A stretch of DNA of 44,689 nt, taken from positions 1 through 44,689 of the forward strand of contig KV424117.1 of assembly GCA_001632435.1 (NCBI GenBank), written 5' to 3'. Of the stretch, positions 1 to 10,721 are shown in pieces. The DNA is from Calocera cornea HHB12733 (Eukaryota > Basidiomycota > Dacrymycetes > Dacrymycetales > Dacrymycetaceae). The first letter of the stretch is position 1. Every line of letters begins with the position of its first letter. A model generated the notes under the pieces. It was given only the letters and a program-made list of their open reading frames with translations. It ran no database searches and had not been told where the DNA came from. A program made the translations under genes and the position numbers.

Positions 1-152
1 GGTCTCCTTGTCGTGTCAACTCTCATCGTCTTCCCCCTGTACCTAGTCTAGCTCAATCCACCCAGTCTCCCCTCTGCCTAGTCCCCGTCCCCGCCCCCGG
101 CTCGATACGACCAATCCCTGCCGGAACCTCGCCCCTGCCCACTCCTGACAGG

Positions 153-467
153 ACAGACCGAAATCTTCCAGGCCACTAGCTCCCAGCTGAGCTACTTCTC
201 CCTGCACCTGTCGACAGTTACCGGAGCCTATGTGTGAGTGTCACTTGATCGATGCGTGTCCACGCTCTAACACAGTCCGCACAGTATCAACCCAGTTGAA
301 GGAAGCCTGGTCGTGGAACTGTTCCAAGGCAGCTCCGCCCCTGGCACCGCTGTAAGAGACTCGAGCTATTGTCCCCACATCGTTCTCATGTTTGAATCCA
401 GGTCCAGATCGTGGATTCTGACGGGTCGACCAAGCAGTTGTGGTCCTTTGTCCGCATTCCCAATTAA
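153..467 (+). pseudogene. 5'-truncated copy of the ricin-B-like lectin gene
   Basis: This stretch matches the last exons of the intact lectin gene at 2253-2912. It holds the segment starting QTEIFQAT, an intron opening GTGAGTGTCACTTGATCG, an exon encoding VELFQGSSAPGTA, a second intron, and a last exon ending KQLWSFVRIPN with a stop at 465-467. The last exon and about 15 bp past the stop are nearly identical between the two copies. The first half of the gene (N-terminus and first trefoil repeat) is absent: the 150 bp upstream has no similarity to the intact copy and no usable start. The downstream homology continues to about 770, so the duplicated unit includes 3' flank. I call it a truncated duplicate, although the true 5' part could lie left of the window. 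Confidence 0.6.
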
Positions 468-2252
468 GCGGATAAGCCAGAATCATCTGACATGCGGACT
501 GCTACCCCGCCATCGGCAGACTAACTTGAACCAGCCACAGGAATCGGAAGACTTGCTCCTTACTCAATAGTAGTCTCAATGGATATTGTTGTACCTGACT
601 GGAAGACGGTTGTACGGCAGTACGCGACATCACTCCGCTGCGATAGGTCGCTTGCAGCAAGTTCAGGACAGGCGGTGGACATTGAGCCACGAGTACAGCT
701 GCTCCTCCGCTAAGTTGTACGAGAGTCAAGTTGAAGAGCACTCCGCACCTGGGGAGAAGTTTCTGGGACAACCCTGAGGCGGTGCCGTACATTGAGAGAT
801 AGTATGCTGGGTGTTGGGATATCTTTTCTTTGAGTCAGCTAGTAATTTCACTGAAGAGAAGTGAAATCTCCGTGCTGTGGGCCACAGTGTTGCTCACCCG
901 TCATCTCAACATGCGTCGGTGTACCCCAGCCTACGTCATACCTGTGTATGGACTGGGCGTGGAGTGTACAATTCCTGAGGGCAAACCGATGGTTGCGAAG
1001 TTTCCCCCTTTCCACTCTTGTGGAAAGAGGTCTTTCCGAAGTCTATACCAGGCCGGCAACATCGTGTGGAGTAAACCACGATCACTCAGAACGCCGGACG
1101 CACTGCCTACTATCTCCGTTGCCGTGCATTTCCAGAAGCATCAAGGCTTTGCCCATACAGTGGGGCTCTTGATCTCCCGCCGGCGTGCCGCACACCATTG
1201 TTTCCGGGTCTCGATGCGCATCGGGTAGTCCCTGTTTGTCACACAACCCGCTCCTGAGTGTCGAAGCAGTCTCTCCAGATGTACCTCAGCAACGCGGGTA
1301 ACAGGGCTCTAGACTTCTTGGACAGGTTGGTTGGCCGGAACTGCGCCGACGAGTCCCACTTCCAGACACCATCCAGATCTAGTTGCATCCCAAGAATCAA
1401 TATAGACCTAAACAGTATTGTCATGAGCGTAGAGTAGTGCGCGGAGCGATATGGGGACCACGAGTCCCTCGTCGCGCGAGACAGTGAGCTCGCGGCGAAA
1501 TGGGGACCGGTCCCCTTCGCCGCGTCAACTTGTAACGTCCACCTCCTCAAAGTGCATCCATTTGTTTGTCCGGTCTCCTGTTCCCAACTCCCTGCATCCA
1601 GCCCTCGTACTACCCTGTCCTGCATCCGGAAGGTCCCAGTCCTTCGCCCCTCGAGTCCTGGCCTCTCTGGCTCTCATTTTGTCCTTCGCATATTCGAGCC
1701 TTGCCCAAGCGCAGGCACCCGTTTTGTCTGCCCTGCTCAATCCTCGCCATCCAGCCCCGTTACCCCATCCAACCGGGCCTACGATCCTGACAAGTATGGG
1801 ATATGTTGGTGCTTCTAATGCAAGCACTCATTCGTTGTCACATGCTCTGGCATCATTGTTATGTGCTCGACCTGGATTGAGAAGCAAGAGCAGCAAGTAC
1901 CTGATGGTGCGACCCCATGGGAATGGCCCATCAGTCTGATCCACCGTAATGCCGGACGTTGTTCATATATTCGGTCTGAGCTGAAATACGGCCCGTCGAC
2001 TGCCTTGCTTCTAACGGTATAGCTTACAATGTCACGCGGCGCTCAAGATGGTCGTCAGAATATCCGGGACAGACAGCTACAAATCACCGGGATAAGTGGA
2101 GAGCCGTCCATTGTCCGGACCAAAGTGATGCCGCAGACTCTCACATAAATAGGTGAACATAAACGACGCTGGTTCACATCATCGGTGCAATATCCAACCC
2201 TTACATTCTCGACGTCAAGCTTGGCACCTACCTGCTCCCCCCGAGCCCCGAC
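468..2252. other. Intergenic region with diverged 3' flank of the duplicated unit
   Basis: Positions 468-770 are the downstream flank of the truncated lectin copy and align by eye with about 2913-3170 (shared blocks GCGGATAAGCCAGAATC and GCAGCAAGTTCAGGACAG). From 780 to 2252 I see only open frames with no recognisable protein. The sequence just before 2253 is presumably the promoter of the intact lectin gene. Confidence 0.5.
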
Positions 2253-2912
2253 ATGTCTGACTCTACGCTCTCCCCCGTGGACAAGTTTCCCGTACTGCCC
2301 AAGCCCGTTGTGATCGCTGATGGCACCTACGCAATCATCAACGTAGCATCAGGCACGGCACTGAAGGTCCAAGGTACGCAGTACATCGTCGGGGACGCCC
2401 GTGAGCTCCCCTTGTTGCAAGCCCCGAAGGAGCACTTTTGTGGCTCTCCAATGCGTTCCTTCGACCGTTACTGATCACGCCATACCATGCAGTGGACCAT
2501 CCTATACGACCAGACCAAGAGGGCCTACGAGCTGGCCAACAAGGACAGCGGCACGTACATCACCGCTAGCCAGCTATACACGCCGTTGGTCTTGGGGCAG
2601 ACCGAGATTTTCCAGGCCACTCTCGCTCAGGTCGGCTACTTCACCCTGCATATCTCGAATACCACCGGTGCCTATGCGTGAGTGTCACTTGATCGCGGCG
2701 TGTCCACGTTCTGAGACAGTCCGCGCAGCATCAGCCCAGCTGGAACAAACAAGGTCGTGGAGCTATTCCAAGGCAGCTCTGCCCCTGGCACCGCTGTAAG
2801 AGATGCGATTTATTGTGCTCGATACCGTTCTGATGTTTGCATTCAGGTCCAGATCACAGATGCTGACGGGTCGACCAAGCAGTTGTGGTCCTTTGTCCGC
2901 ATTCCCAATTAA
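2253..2912 (+). CDS. Small ricin-B-type beta-trefoil lectin-like protein
   Basis: The predicted protein is about 150 residues. It begins MSDSTLSPVDKFPVLP and shows the beta-trefoil pattern of fungal ricin-B lectins: GTYAIINVASGTALKV in the first repeat, QWTILYDQ and DSGTYITAS in the second, and a C-terminal repeat ending QLWSFVRIPN (a QxW motif). Four exons are implied. The last two introns are canonical (GTGAGTG...GCGCAG; GTAAGAG...TTCAG). The first is a problem: the exon starting TGGACCATC needs a phase-0 junction, but the good donor GTACGC leaves one extra base. Either a weak donor is used, or the donor has decayed and this copy is also compromised. Such proteins are usually cytosolic carbohydrate binders in fruiting bodies, and no signal peptide is visible. 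Sugar specificity cannot be read from the sequence. Confidence 0.6.
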
Positions 2913-3831
2913 GCGGATAAGCCAGAATCGACTGCTGTGTCCGCTGCCGCCCCGACATCGGCAGACTAACCAGTCACAGGAATAGGAAGACTTACTCCTG
3001 AGTTAACATAGTCTCAATGAATGTTGTTGTACGTGATCGGAAGAGCTTGGACCGCAGTGCCTGACGGTACACTGCCGGGAAAGGGTGCTGGCAGCAAGTT
3101 CAGGACAGGCGTCGGACCTTGAGCCAGCGCAGCTGCTCCTCCGCTAGGTTGTGCGAAAGTCGAGTTGAAGAGCACGAATCAACGCATGGAGCAGTTCGTA
3201 TTTAGAGAGGTCAGTAACAGAGCAAGCGATCACCACAGTTGGTGAAACTAGTCCCTGAGGTAAGCAGTGACCACTCCGCACCTGGGGTAATCGTCGCGAG
3301 GAAGTATTCTCGATGTCTAGTAGGCCAGAACGATTCCCGTTTTCATTCACATATGTAAGTACGTATGAAACCATAGACAGATATCCCATTAGACTGGTAC
3401 GAGAGCTACTACTGCGCATGTGTTCCAGACATTGGCTAGCGAGACGGATGCGAGGGTGGTGTAGGAGAGACGGATGGATGCGTGCGGCGATGAGAACGCG
3501 GCGGGATGCATAAGTGTACAATGGCGGATGGACGGCGAGCAGGAGCGCATTGGAAGCGATGGAAGACGAGACATGAAGAAGTGGGGGATGGAATGAAGGG
3601 ATGGATGGGCATATGTACGTGCGGGGAATGACTCCAGGTGCGGGATTAGGGATTAAAAAATGCGCGTGCGTAGGGTAACTTGTAGTTGTCGGATAATGGT
3701 GGAGCAGAGCGTCGAAGCAGACCGGCAGACGACCATGGACAGATAGACATATTAGTTTATTGGTTGTTGTCTGCGAGACTGGTCAGCATACAGCTCCCTC
3801 GACCCAGGTATATGCACGCACTTTGACAGGC
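2913..3831. other. Intergenic, 3' flanks of convergent genes
   Basis: The first 260 bp is the second copy of the flank shared with 468-770. The rest is AG-rich unique sequence with no supportable gene. It separates the 3' end of the plus-strand lectin from the 3' end of the minus-strand cysteine-rich gene. Confidence 0.5.
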
Positions 3832-5050
3832 CTAATGAGACCGACGCCCTCCTGCGACCGGCACAGGCGGACCATACCTCCCATTCCTGCTCCCACCCCA
3901 GAGGTCGGGCGGCTCAAGATCCATACCGGCAACCTTGCTGCGTGCTTGGTAGAACTCGCGCTCCTCGAACTTCTGGGTGACCCTCTCCTCGGCCTCTCTC
4001 TGGATGCGCTGATCCGAGGCGTCGGAGAGGTAGTCCGTGAAGTCCGAGCCTGTTGCTTCAGAGAGTGAAGACATAGAGCCTATGCTGTTGCGCTTGCCAG
4101 GGTCGTACGACGCTGGTCTCGATACTCCCATGCGAGCAAATGACTTTGCAATATCCTCGGGGCCGTGAGGGTGATACTGCGAGGGAGAGGGGCCGGGAGC
4201 GGGCTTGGGCGGAGGCGGAGGGGGCAACCCATCGGACTGGTCGATCGTGACCGTCACTTGTGGAATAGGGTTGGGTACGCCGCTGCGTCCGTTGCCACTG
4301 GAGCCGGATGCACGAATTTGGGAGGAGCGAGCGGAGGGAGGGAAGGAGGGAATGCCCGAGCGGGAGGGCTCGACTGAGCGGCGGATCGTGTCGGTCGGCG
4401 AGCTCGTGATCTTGCTATTTCCTCGGCCGGGTGTGGGAGGGCTCGGTTTGCGGTCACTGGGCGTGCTCGGTATGGCCGTCTTGAGGGAGAGCTTGGAGGT
4501 TGTCGGCGAACCCCCGTCCTCCTTCCGCAGCTGGAGCTGCTGGAGCGATCTTGGGCTGATGCGGCGCAGGACCTTCTCCGGGATGGGCACCTTCCAGAAT
4601 GCGGCTACGGCGGGCCAGAAGGAGTCCTGGATCAGGTCTGCGTCTGCATCGGTAGGCGGGCGACAGCAGCCAGGGTATCCGCGGTTCTTGCCTGCGGGGA
4701 TCTTGCCGCCAGCGAGGGCGGCGAACTAGACGACATGAGTCAGTCTGGAGTGCGGGGTGTCTGCCGTGACTAGGCGTACCTTGCAGAATCCGCACCCGTT
4801 GAAGATGTCATATTCAGCGTTTGTGAAATAGGAGACTGCGGTGCAGGGAATCGTGCGTCAGCGGGGGTGTGATGCGTGGTGGCTGAGGCGCTAGCAAGGT
4901 TTGGGCCCACTCACTGTTATTGTGCCCTGGGTGGTTCTGCCGCTGGGTGCAGATGGCCCGGAGGTGGTGGCAGGCGGGCTGTTGGCGGACGCGGCTGCAG
5001 AGCACGCACGCCGTCGTCGCGAGCGCGTTCGGGTCGGCGGGGATGCACAT
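3832..5050 (-). CDS. Cysteine-rich fungal protein of unknown function
   Basis: Three exons (5050-4915, 4835-4780, 4725-3832) join in phase to a 361-residue protein. The start ATG begins MCIPADPNALAT. The N-terminal 100 residues are cysteine/histidine-rich: CVLCSRVRQQPACHH, then NHPGHNNISYF, GCGFCKFAALAGG and GYPGCCRPP. This spacing suggests a metal-binding domain, and I believe it is a recurrent but unnamed Agaricomycete family. The remaining 240 residues are low-complexity, rich in Ser/Pro/Arg, with a proline run (GLPPPPPPKPAP) and a short charged helix (REAEERVTQKFEEREFYQ). No catalytic motif is visible. A longer upstream open frame exists, but only the 5050 start keeps phase with the conserved second exon. 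Its promoter side faces the large transposon, whose left end is about 950 bp upstream. Confidence 0.65.
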
Positions 5051-5989
5051 GGCTGCGACTCAGCGATGGACCCGGGATCGGAATTTGGCTGGCTAGGACT
5101 GGAATGTGGGGTGTCGGCTGCCTTACGCTTGTTGGGCAGTGTCGGGTCGTAGGGGTGGATGGATGCGGGTGCCTTTGGTGCTGTGCACTGGGTTCTTGAG
5201 GCCGGCGGATCAGAGCGGCGAATAGGGGCTGTTGGATGTGCGTAGCGGCGATGGAGAAGGTGTGAGTAGGGGATGGGTTGTGCTTCGTGTGACTCGTCGA
5301 TGTCGTCTCGTGCACGTTGAATGGGTGAGGGTGACAATGGGGCGATAGGTAGAGTCGTGTGTGGGCGGAGGAGGGGGACGTGGTCCTTATATGCGGTGTC
5401 GGGTGGCTTCTAGCTGGGCGGGCGGGGGGGATAAGGCGTCTGTAGCGGGGCGTGTGCACATTCGCTGGCCTTGTCCGTTGACCCGCTGCTGATCACGACA
5501 CGTTTCTCGGCGTGACCCTCAGCCCGAGGGGGACGCGGCACGAGGCACTCCCGCTCTACCCGGCCCCGACCGCTTCACTGCCCGCTTGCACGTCTGCTCC
5601 ACACACCCACGCTGTTGCAACACAACAACAACGGCCAGGCAGATAGGGGGTGATGAGCTCGGGTCGCGCAGCCGGTCAGCTTCCTATAGCAACCAGTAGA
5701 GCTCGGGGTTCGGAGGAGAGGAGAAGAAGAAAAGTCCCAATCCTCGACGTCTTTTTGTACTTGCTCGCCGTCTTCTTCTGTCAGCCCTTGTCCTTTAACC
5801 CTCCCCCCAAGGGCGCTTGCGGTGCTCTTTTTTTGCCTTCCTTTGGGTCAGACGGAACGTATCTAGTTTGTATCGAGATCGGGCCATGCACACGAGCGGC
5901 ACGTCGATTCCTGGCGCAACAACCCAGGAAGCCTGACCCGCCCAGCACCCTCTTTCGACCGCTTTTTGTCTTTTTGTGTTGTACGTCAG
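5051..5989. other. Intergenic host DNA left of the transposon
   Basis: This is the promoter side of the minus-strand cysteine-rich gene. The open frames here show no recognisable protein. Before the insertion this DNA was continuous with 25474-26656, so the intact intergenic region separated two divergent genes (minus at 5050, plus at 26657). Confidence 0.55.
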
Positions 5990-5997
5990 GAACTGCA
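5990..5997. repeat. Left 8-bp target-site duplication GAACTGCA
   Basis: GAACTGCA directly abuts the left terminal inverted repeat, and the same 8 bp directly follow the right TIR at 25466-25473. An 8-bp duplication is what is known for Zisupton/KDZ-class transposons. Confidence 0.93.
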
Positions 5998-6181
5998 CAC
6001 CCTAGGCAGCTCCCGGCAGGGCCCTATTAGGGGGGTTGGGTCGCGGACGCGCAACCGGCCTGTTAGGGGTCTTTCCCAACCAGATCTGGTCGTGATGCGG
6101 CCGCCTGCGGGCCGCTTACCAAAACCAGATCTGGTGCACTCTGGTCCCGGCGCAACAACATCTGGGCGCCTGTCTGGTCAT
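5998..6181 (+). repeat. Left terminal inverted repeat (184 bp)
   Basis: It begins CACCCTAGGCAGCTCCCGGC and is the exact reverse complement of 25282-25465; identity breaks at 6182. It contains two copies of the palindrome CCAGATCTGG (6080-6089 and 6125-6134, 45 bp apart). Between them is a GC hairpin (GCGGCC ... GGCCGC, 6097-6115). These are natural candidates for transposase-binding sites. Confidence 0.95.
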
Positions 6182-7205
6182 TGCACCTGTTTCCCCCATC
6201 CCTCTGGTCGTACAAAATGGTTTCTGCTTGCTCCCGTCTGGCTGGCCGTCCGGTTGTCTGCAAATACTGTCTGTTCCGGGCCCTCACATTCTTCCGATGT
6301 CTCTCTTCCCCGTCGCATTTGCGGACTGGCGCCGAGCTCATCTCGTACACCCATGCTCGTCGGCCCTCCTCACATTGCGGAGCGCCTCCGCCCATTTGCG
6401 TTGCTCTTGTTTTCTGTGGCGTATTGCTCTCTTTATCCCGTCGCCGGCCAACCGTTTCCAGAGACACTCAGTGTCAGTGTCAAGGTCGCCCAAGCTCTCT
6501 ACGTTGTCGTCAGCGAGCTCGTCGACCTCAATCAAACCTTGCAGCCGGCCAGCCAGCCAATTCCCATTATATCTCTCGTCGATGCCTTAGTTTTGTGGAT
6601 TAGCAGTCGCTTCTGCACCTCGAGTACCTGGATTTATGCCGACATATGCAATATCCGACATTGGAGAGCCCCCCCGCCTAGCCTTTGGCAACTTTACTCT
6701 TTGCAGAGCGAGTACCAATCAACATTCGGTACCTACTTCTCCTCCTCATGCTCCCCAAAGTGTCTCCGTTACTAATACCCTCACAGACAATGTGCCAGCA
6801 CACATTTCAACACTGGAGTATTTCCAGCTGCTCCTTTCGGCTGGCCGGCCAGCCGTACGTGCTTCACTCCGTCGATGGTGGGCGTGGCAACTCTATCCCT
6901 GTGCGCCTTGCTCTTTCGACGAGCTCCAGATCCTCAGTGTCGCACTCAGCAAAGTTTGGGCAAGTGACTATATCCTCACTGTTTTCGGCGCACTCATGGT
7001 TGCATAGGCCAATGAGTCCAGTGATCACTTATGGAGGCTGCTTTCGCCATAATGTATCTCTCACCTCACCGTTTACTCTTCCCTCGTGAATCCGTTCCTG
7101 ATCAACATGTACTATGAGTAGCTACTAATACAACGGCGTCGTGATAACTCATGCTATGTGCTTCGTGCGCATCCAGCCAGCCGGCCAGACGATCAGCCCG
7201 ACAAC
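6182..7205. other. Left subterminal region of the element
   Basis: The stretch carries several GGCTGGCC-type motifs (near 6240, 6443, 6546, 6842 and 7174). Long plus-strand open frames here look like shadows. Acidic, protein-like exons are on the minus strand and are annotated separately at 6338-6966. Confidence 0.45.
6338..6966 (-). CDS. Putative small cargo gene, approximate limits
   Basis: Reading the minus strand, one exon-like block (about 6966-6873) encodes CPNFAECDTEDLELVERARR. A second (about 6537-6447) encodes IEVDELADDNVESLGDLDT. It joins through a short motif-bearing intron to KQEQRKWAEALRN, and the frame closes at 6338. The charged, low-proline composition contrasts with the serine/proline-rich shadows on the other strand. 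I could not fix the start or all introns, and I recognise no family. Confidence 0.3.
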
Positions 7206-7715
7206 CTAAGACTGCCTCTTGGCGCCCCCTTCCACTGCCTTCCCCTTCCCCTTCTCATCCAGCTCGTCGTCTTCCCCAGTTTCTCTACCATCATCTCTCG
7301 CCAAGCTCTGCGTCAAGAGTTAGGAATCTCCGGAACGCATGGTAGTCAACTGCTTACCTCGATGTACTCGAACAACCCCTGGAGCATCTGCTCCATCCGC
7401 CTCGGGCGTTTGGACTTGGTTCTGTTCTTGCCCGGTCCGGATTGCACCTTCCTCGCGTCCTCCATGTCCGCAAGCATTGCTTGCTACAACGTCTTTCAGC
7501 CGGCTGGCTGGCTCTCCAGCCATCACGCGTACCTGTAAGTGCTCAGCGAACATGTCCACGGCCAGTGCCATTTCCGCCTGATACGCCGTGCTATCTCCAC
7601 CGACGATATTGGCTTCTGCACGCCAAGGCTCAGCCCTGTTGCGCTCTTCTAACCCAGAAGGATCAGCCAACGTACCTTTCGCCGGAGACGAACAGTCTTC
7701 CTTCTGCTGGGACAT
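7206..7715 (-). CDS. Small cargo protein, 136 residues, unknown
   Basis: Three exons (7715-7533, 7483-7358, 7307-7206) join in phase with canonical introns (GTACGC...TTGTAG and GTAAGC...ACGCAG). The first intron contains a CCAGCCAGCCGGC motif. The protein starts MSQQKEDCSSPAKG, has a helical middle (EMALAVDMFAEHLQQAMLAD), a basic patch (KNRTKSKRPRR) and an acidic/basic tail. A DNA- or chromatin-associated role is possible from the basic patch, but no domain is recognised. The consistent splicing makes it likely to be real. Confidence 0.5.
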
Positions 7716-8051
7716 TGTCGTTAGTTCTGATTGAGCGCTCCCAGTGCGGCGCGAGAAGCTGGTGCTGAGTCGGCAGGCTGGCCGGAAGCAATTCGCGCGC
7801 AACCCTGAAGATACTTATATCCCATCTCTCTCGTCCTCGTTCTCTCGTTTCTCCCATCATCATCTCTCTTTTCCATTCCCCTGTACAATACAATACCCAG
7901 GGGGGCCGGCCAGCCCTGTATACTACCTTACTTTCGACTCATTCATTCCTCCTTCCCTCTCCCCCCTCCTCACCTCTCCTTCCCCCTCACCTCACCTCTC
8001 CCTCGGCAGCAGCTGCAGTCCGCCGACGCGACCAACTGACGCGTCGCGACG

Positions 8052-10721
8052 ATGCAGCCATTCCGCCCGGATCGTTTTCGCTTCAGCCTTAGCCGCCAAG
8101 CCCCCTCCTCCCGCCAGCAGACGTCCGCCGGCCAGCCAGACGAAGAGCAGCCGCAGATGAACAGGTCTTACACCGAAGATGACCCCATGGACGGCGACGC
8201 AGGTGCAGACGGCCAGCAGGGTGAAGATGGCGAGCACAATGATGACCGAGCGCCGTCTCCTCCCGCCGCGGCGCCCACCTCCATCCCTCCTGGGCACCGT
8301 GTCCCTCAAGAGGACCTACCCGCGGTTCTGTATCCTGCACCTGTCTACACCTATAATCTTCGTCCCCGTCCTGGTCGTACAGCTTCCTCCTCCCGGCCGG
8401 CCGACCCAGCTCCCGTTTACCCTAGTCCGGGGCCCTCTGTGACTGCCGATGGTCACCATCAAGATGACGTTCAACCTTCCGTCGATCGCCAGCCGGCCAG
8501 CCGGGCTGCCTCTCCAAATGTGATTGGCGAGTTCGGGGCCGCCCAACCCGCGCATACATCTCGCCGTCCGGCCTCGTGGCAGTACAATCTCCGTGCAGAC
8601 GATGACGCATCGTCGACTGTACCAACTGAACCACGTCGTCTTCCTCAACCCGCCGCTCGCTCTGCTCGACCACCCTCCCCTCCACCCTCAGTCATGGCGA
8701 CTCCTCGTCGTAATCAACCAGTCTGGCGCCAACAAGCCCACCACCAGCCAGCTGGCCAGCCGGCCGCCCCGCCCGCTGCTGTTGCGCAGCAGAGCAATCA
8801 GCCTGCACCGGTGCAGAGCCTTGCTACTGTTGAAGGCGAGCCTGGCATACGCCTCATGACTTTTGATGAGTGGGACAGATTGACGCGGGCCCAGCCGGCT
8901 GGCCCCTGGTCGTTGGACTGGTGGCCAGAAGGACTTCCGTTCACCCCTCCGGACCAATGGGCGACTCGGCACTTCTGGTCCGGCGAGCTCCACTTGGACT
9001 TCACTGACCCAGACCCGGACGACCCCTGGATTCCCTGCCAACATTGTAAGAAAGCTCATTGGTTTATCTCTACGCAGAAGAATCCGGGACAGCGCTTCTA
9101 TAGTACGTCCCCGCTATATGCTGGCTGTCCGGCCGTTGACTGACCCGCCATTCAGAGTGTCCTTTCAATCGACACCCCGAAGACTGTCGCATGTTTAGTG
9201 AGCACGGCTGGCCAGCCCAATTCCACAGAAGCTAACTATATGCTCCAGGTTATCAAGGTCCTTTGGTGCGCGACGGCAAGATCAAGCTAACAACGGTCGT
9301 CTTCCCTCCTGGTATCGAGCCGGATCGTTACCCCCCTGCCAATCTGATAGTCCGGCCCCCCCAGCCGATCGATCCTCGCATCGAGTATCTTCGTGACATG
9401 AGAAATCGGGAAAATCAGCGTCGGTACAACGAGCTCCAGGAAACCTACCGCCGAGCCCGTGCCGAGGGTGAAAAGGTTCGTGCAGCCCGGGAAGAGGCCG
9501 CCCAGCAGGCGGCGGCTAGGGAGGAGGCAGCCAAGCAGGAGGCCATCGAGCAGGCGGCAGCTAGGCAGGAAGCGGCCAGACGGGAGGCCGTCAAGCAGGA
9601 ACAGGCTACCCAGGCTGCGGCCGTCCGGCCAGCCGAGGTTCCCTCTTCCTCCCATGTCGGGCCCGAGCACTACGCCCCTGGAGAGTCACCCATGCCCGAG
9701 ACGGGTGCAGCAGCTGCACCCTCCTTGCAAGCTCCAAATTCCCCAACGCCGCCTCGTCCTCCGCCGCGGTACACAAACATCCCTGCGCTCAGGCGCACGA
9801 ATACTGCCTCGTTCGCTAACACGTATGCCTCGCTCACTGGCCGACCTTATCCGAAGGACACCTCTCAAGATCTTGTTCCTACGGCTGGCCAGCCGCCGGT
9901 CCAAGGGCCCTCGTCTCGTCACCCAACACCTAGACCGCAGCCTCAGCCTATGCCCGGGTCTCGTGTTCCAACCCCGGTCGTTCGTCCCCCCACGTCCCGC
10001 CTGCCTACGCCGGCCCCCCGCATTCCCACACCCATGCCTCCTCCCGTGCATTCGCATACACCCGCGGCCCCACCCGCGGCTGACCCGCCGGCCACCGCGT
10101 CGCCTCCTGCCCCGCGGCCCGCAACAGCACCAGTTGGGGGGGTCCCAGTCGCCTCCGCCGCGCCGACGCGGCAATGGCGTGGCCCAGCCACGAATTCCGC
10201 GCAGACCATTCCCGTCCGCATCGACAAAGGCAAGGGGTGGGCGGCTGAGAAGCGTGCGGCGGAGGACGAGCCCGACGGTGCTCCTCCCGCCCGTCGTCCG
10301 CGTCAAGTCAGTGTCTCTCCCTGCTGCAACTGGCTGGCTGGCCGGTGTGCTGATGCTTTATTAGGGATCCGGGTCTACTCAGAGGCCAGGCATGGACCGT
10401 CATTATTGGCCAATTGGCACTGTATGTACTCTTTCTGTCCGGTTGGCCGGCTGGCTGATTCCTTCCAAGGCACCCGATCCGGAGCACTTGCGCCTTGACC
10501 TTGCCGCTCTGGCTTCGACAGGTGGACCTCAGACTCGCTTGACGTTGTTGCATCTCATGGCTGGCATAATCGCGGACCCCAACGCCATCAGCCATGAAAT
10601 GCGTGAGCTTATCGAGCCCATTCTTAACCAGGCTATCGAACAAGAAGGACGTATCGTGGTGCAGGAGGAAGAGCGCCGCCGCTACGATGACTGGGCTCGT
10701 GAGCACCGCGCTCCCCGCTGA
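8052..10721 (+). CDS. GRF-type zinc-finger protein with long coiled coil (cargo)
   Basis: Five exons (8052-9102, 9156-9197, 9249-10306, 10365-10421, 10470-10721) join in phase to 819 residues. Residues 1-300 are Pro/Ala/Gln-rich and disordered. A GRF zinc finger spans about residues 329-365: CQHCKKAHWFI, then NPGQRFYKCP (split by intron 1) and EDCRMF. The spacing C329-x2-C332-x19-C352-x7-C360 and the NPGQRFYKCP block are the family signature. GRF fingers bind single-stranded or branched DNA in APE2, NEIL3, TOP3A and TTF2. Residues about 400-490 form a charged Ala/Glu/Arg/Gln coiled coil with repeated REEAA and RQEAA units. A proline-rich linker and a helical C-terminal domain follow. All four introns contain the element's GC motif. 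By inference it may be a DNA-binding accessory of transposition; the role is not shown. Confidence 0.75.

Noticed and set aside
5966..6775. 269-codon plus-strand frame across the left TIR
   Set aside because: It runs from host DNA through the TIR junction and is Ser/Pro/Arg-rich without motifs; a by-product of GC- and C-rich sequence.
9459..10364. 301-codon frame overlapping the GRF gene
   Set aside because: An Arg/Pro-rich shadow in another frame of the proline-rich exon. The GRF frame has the zinc finger and in-phase splicing.
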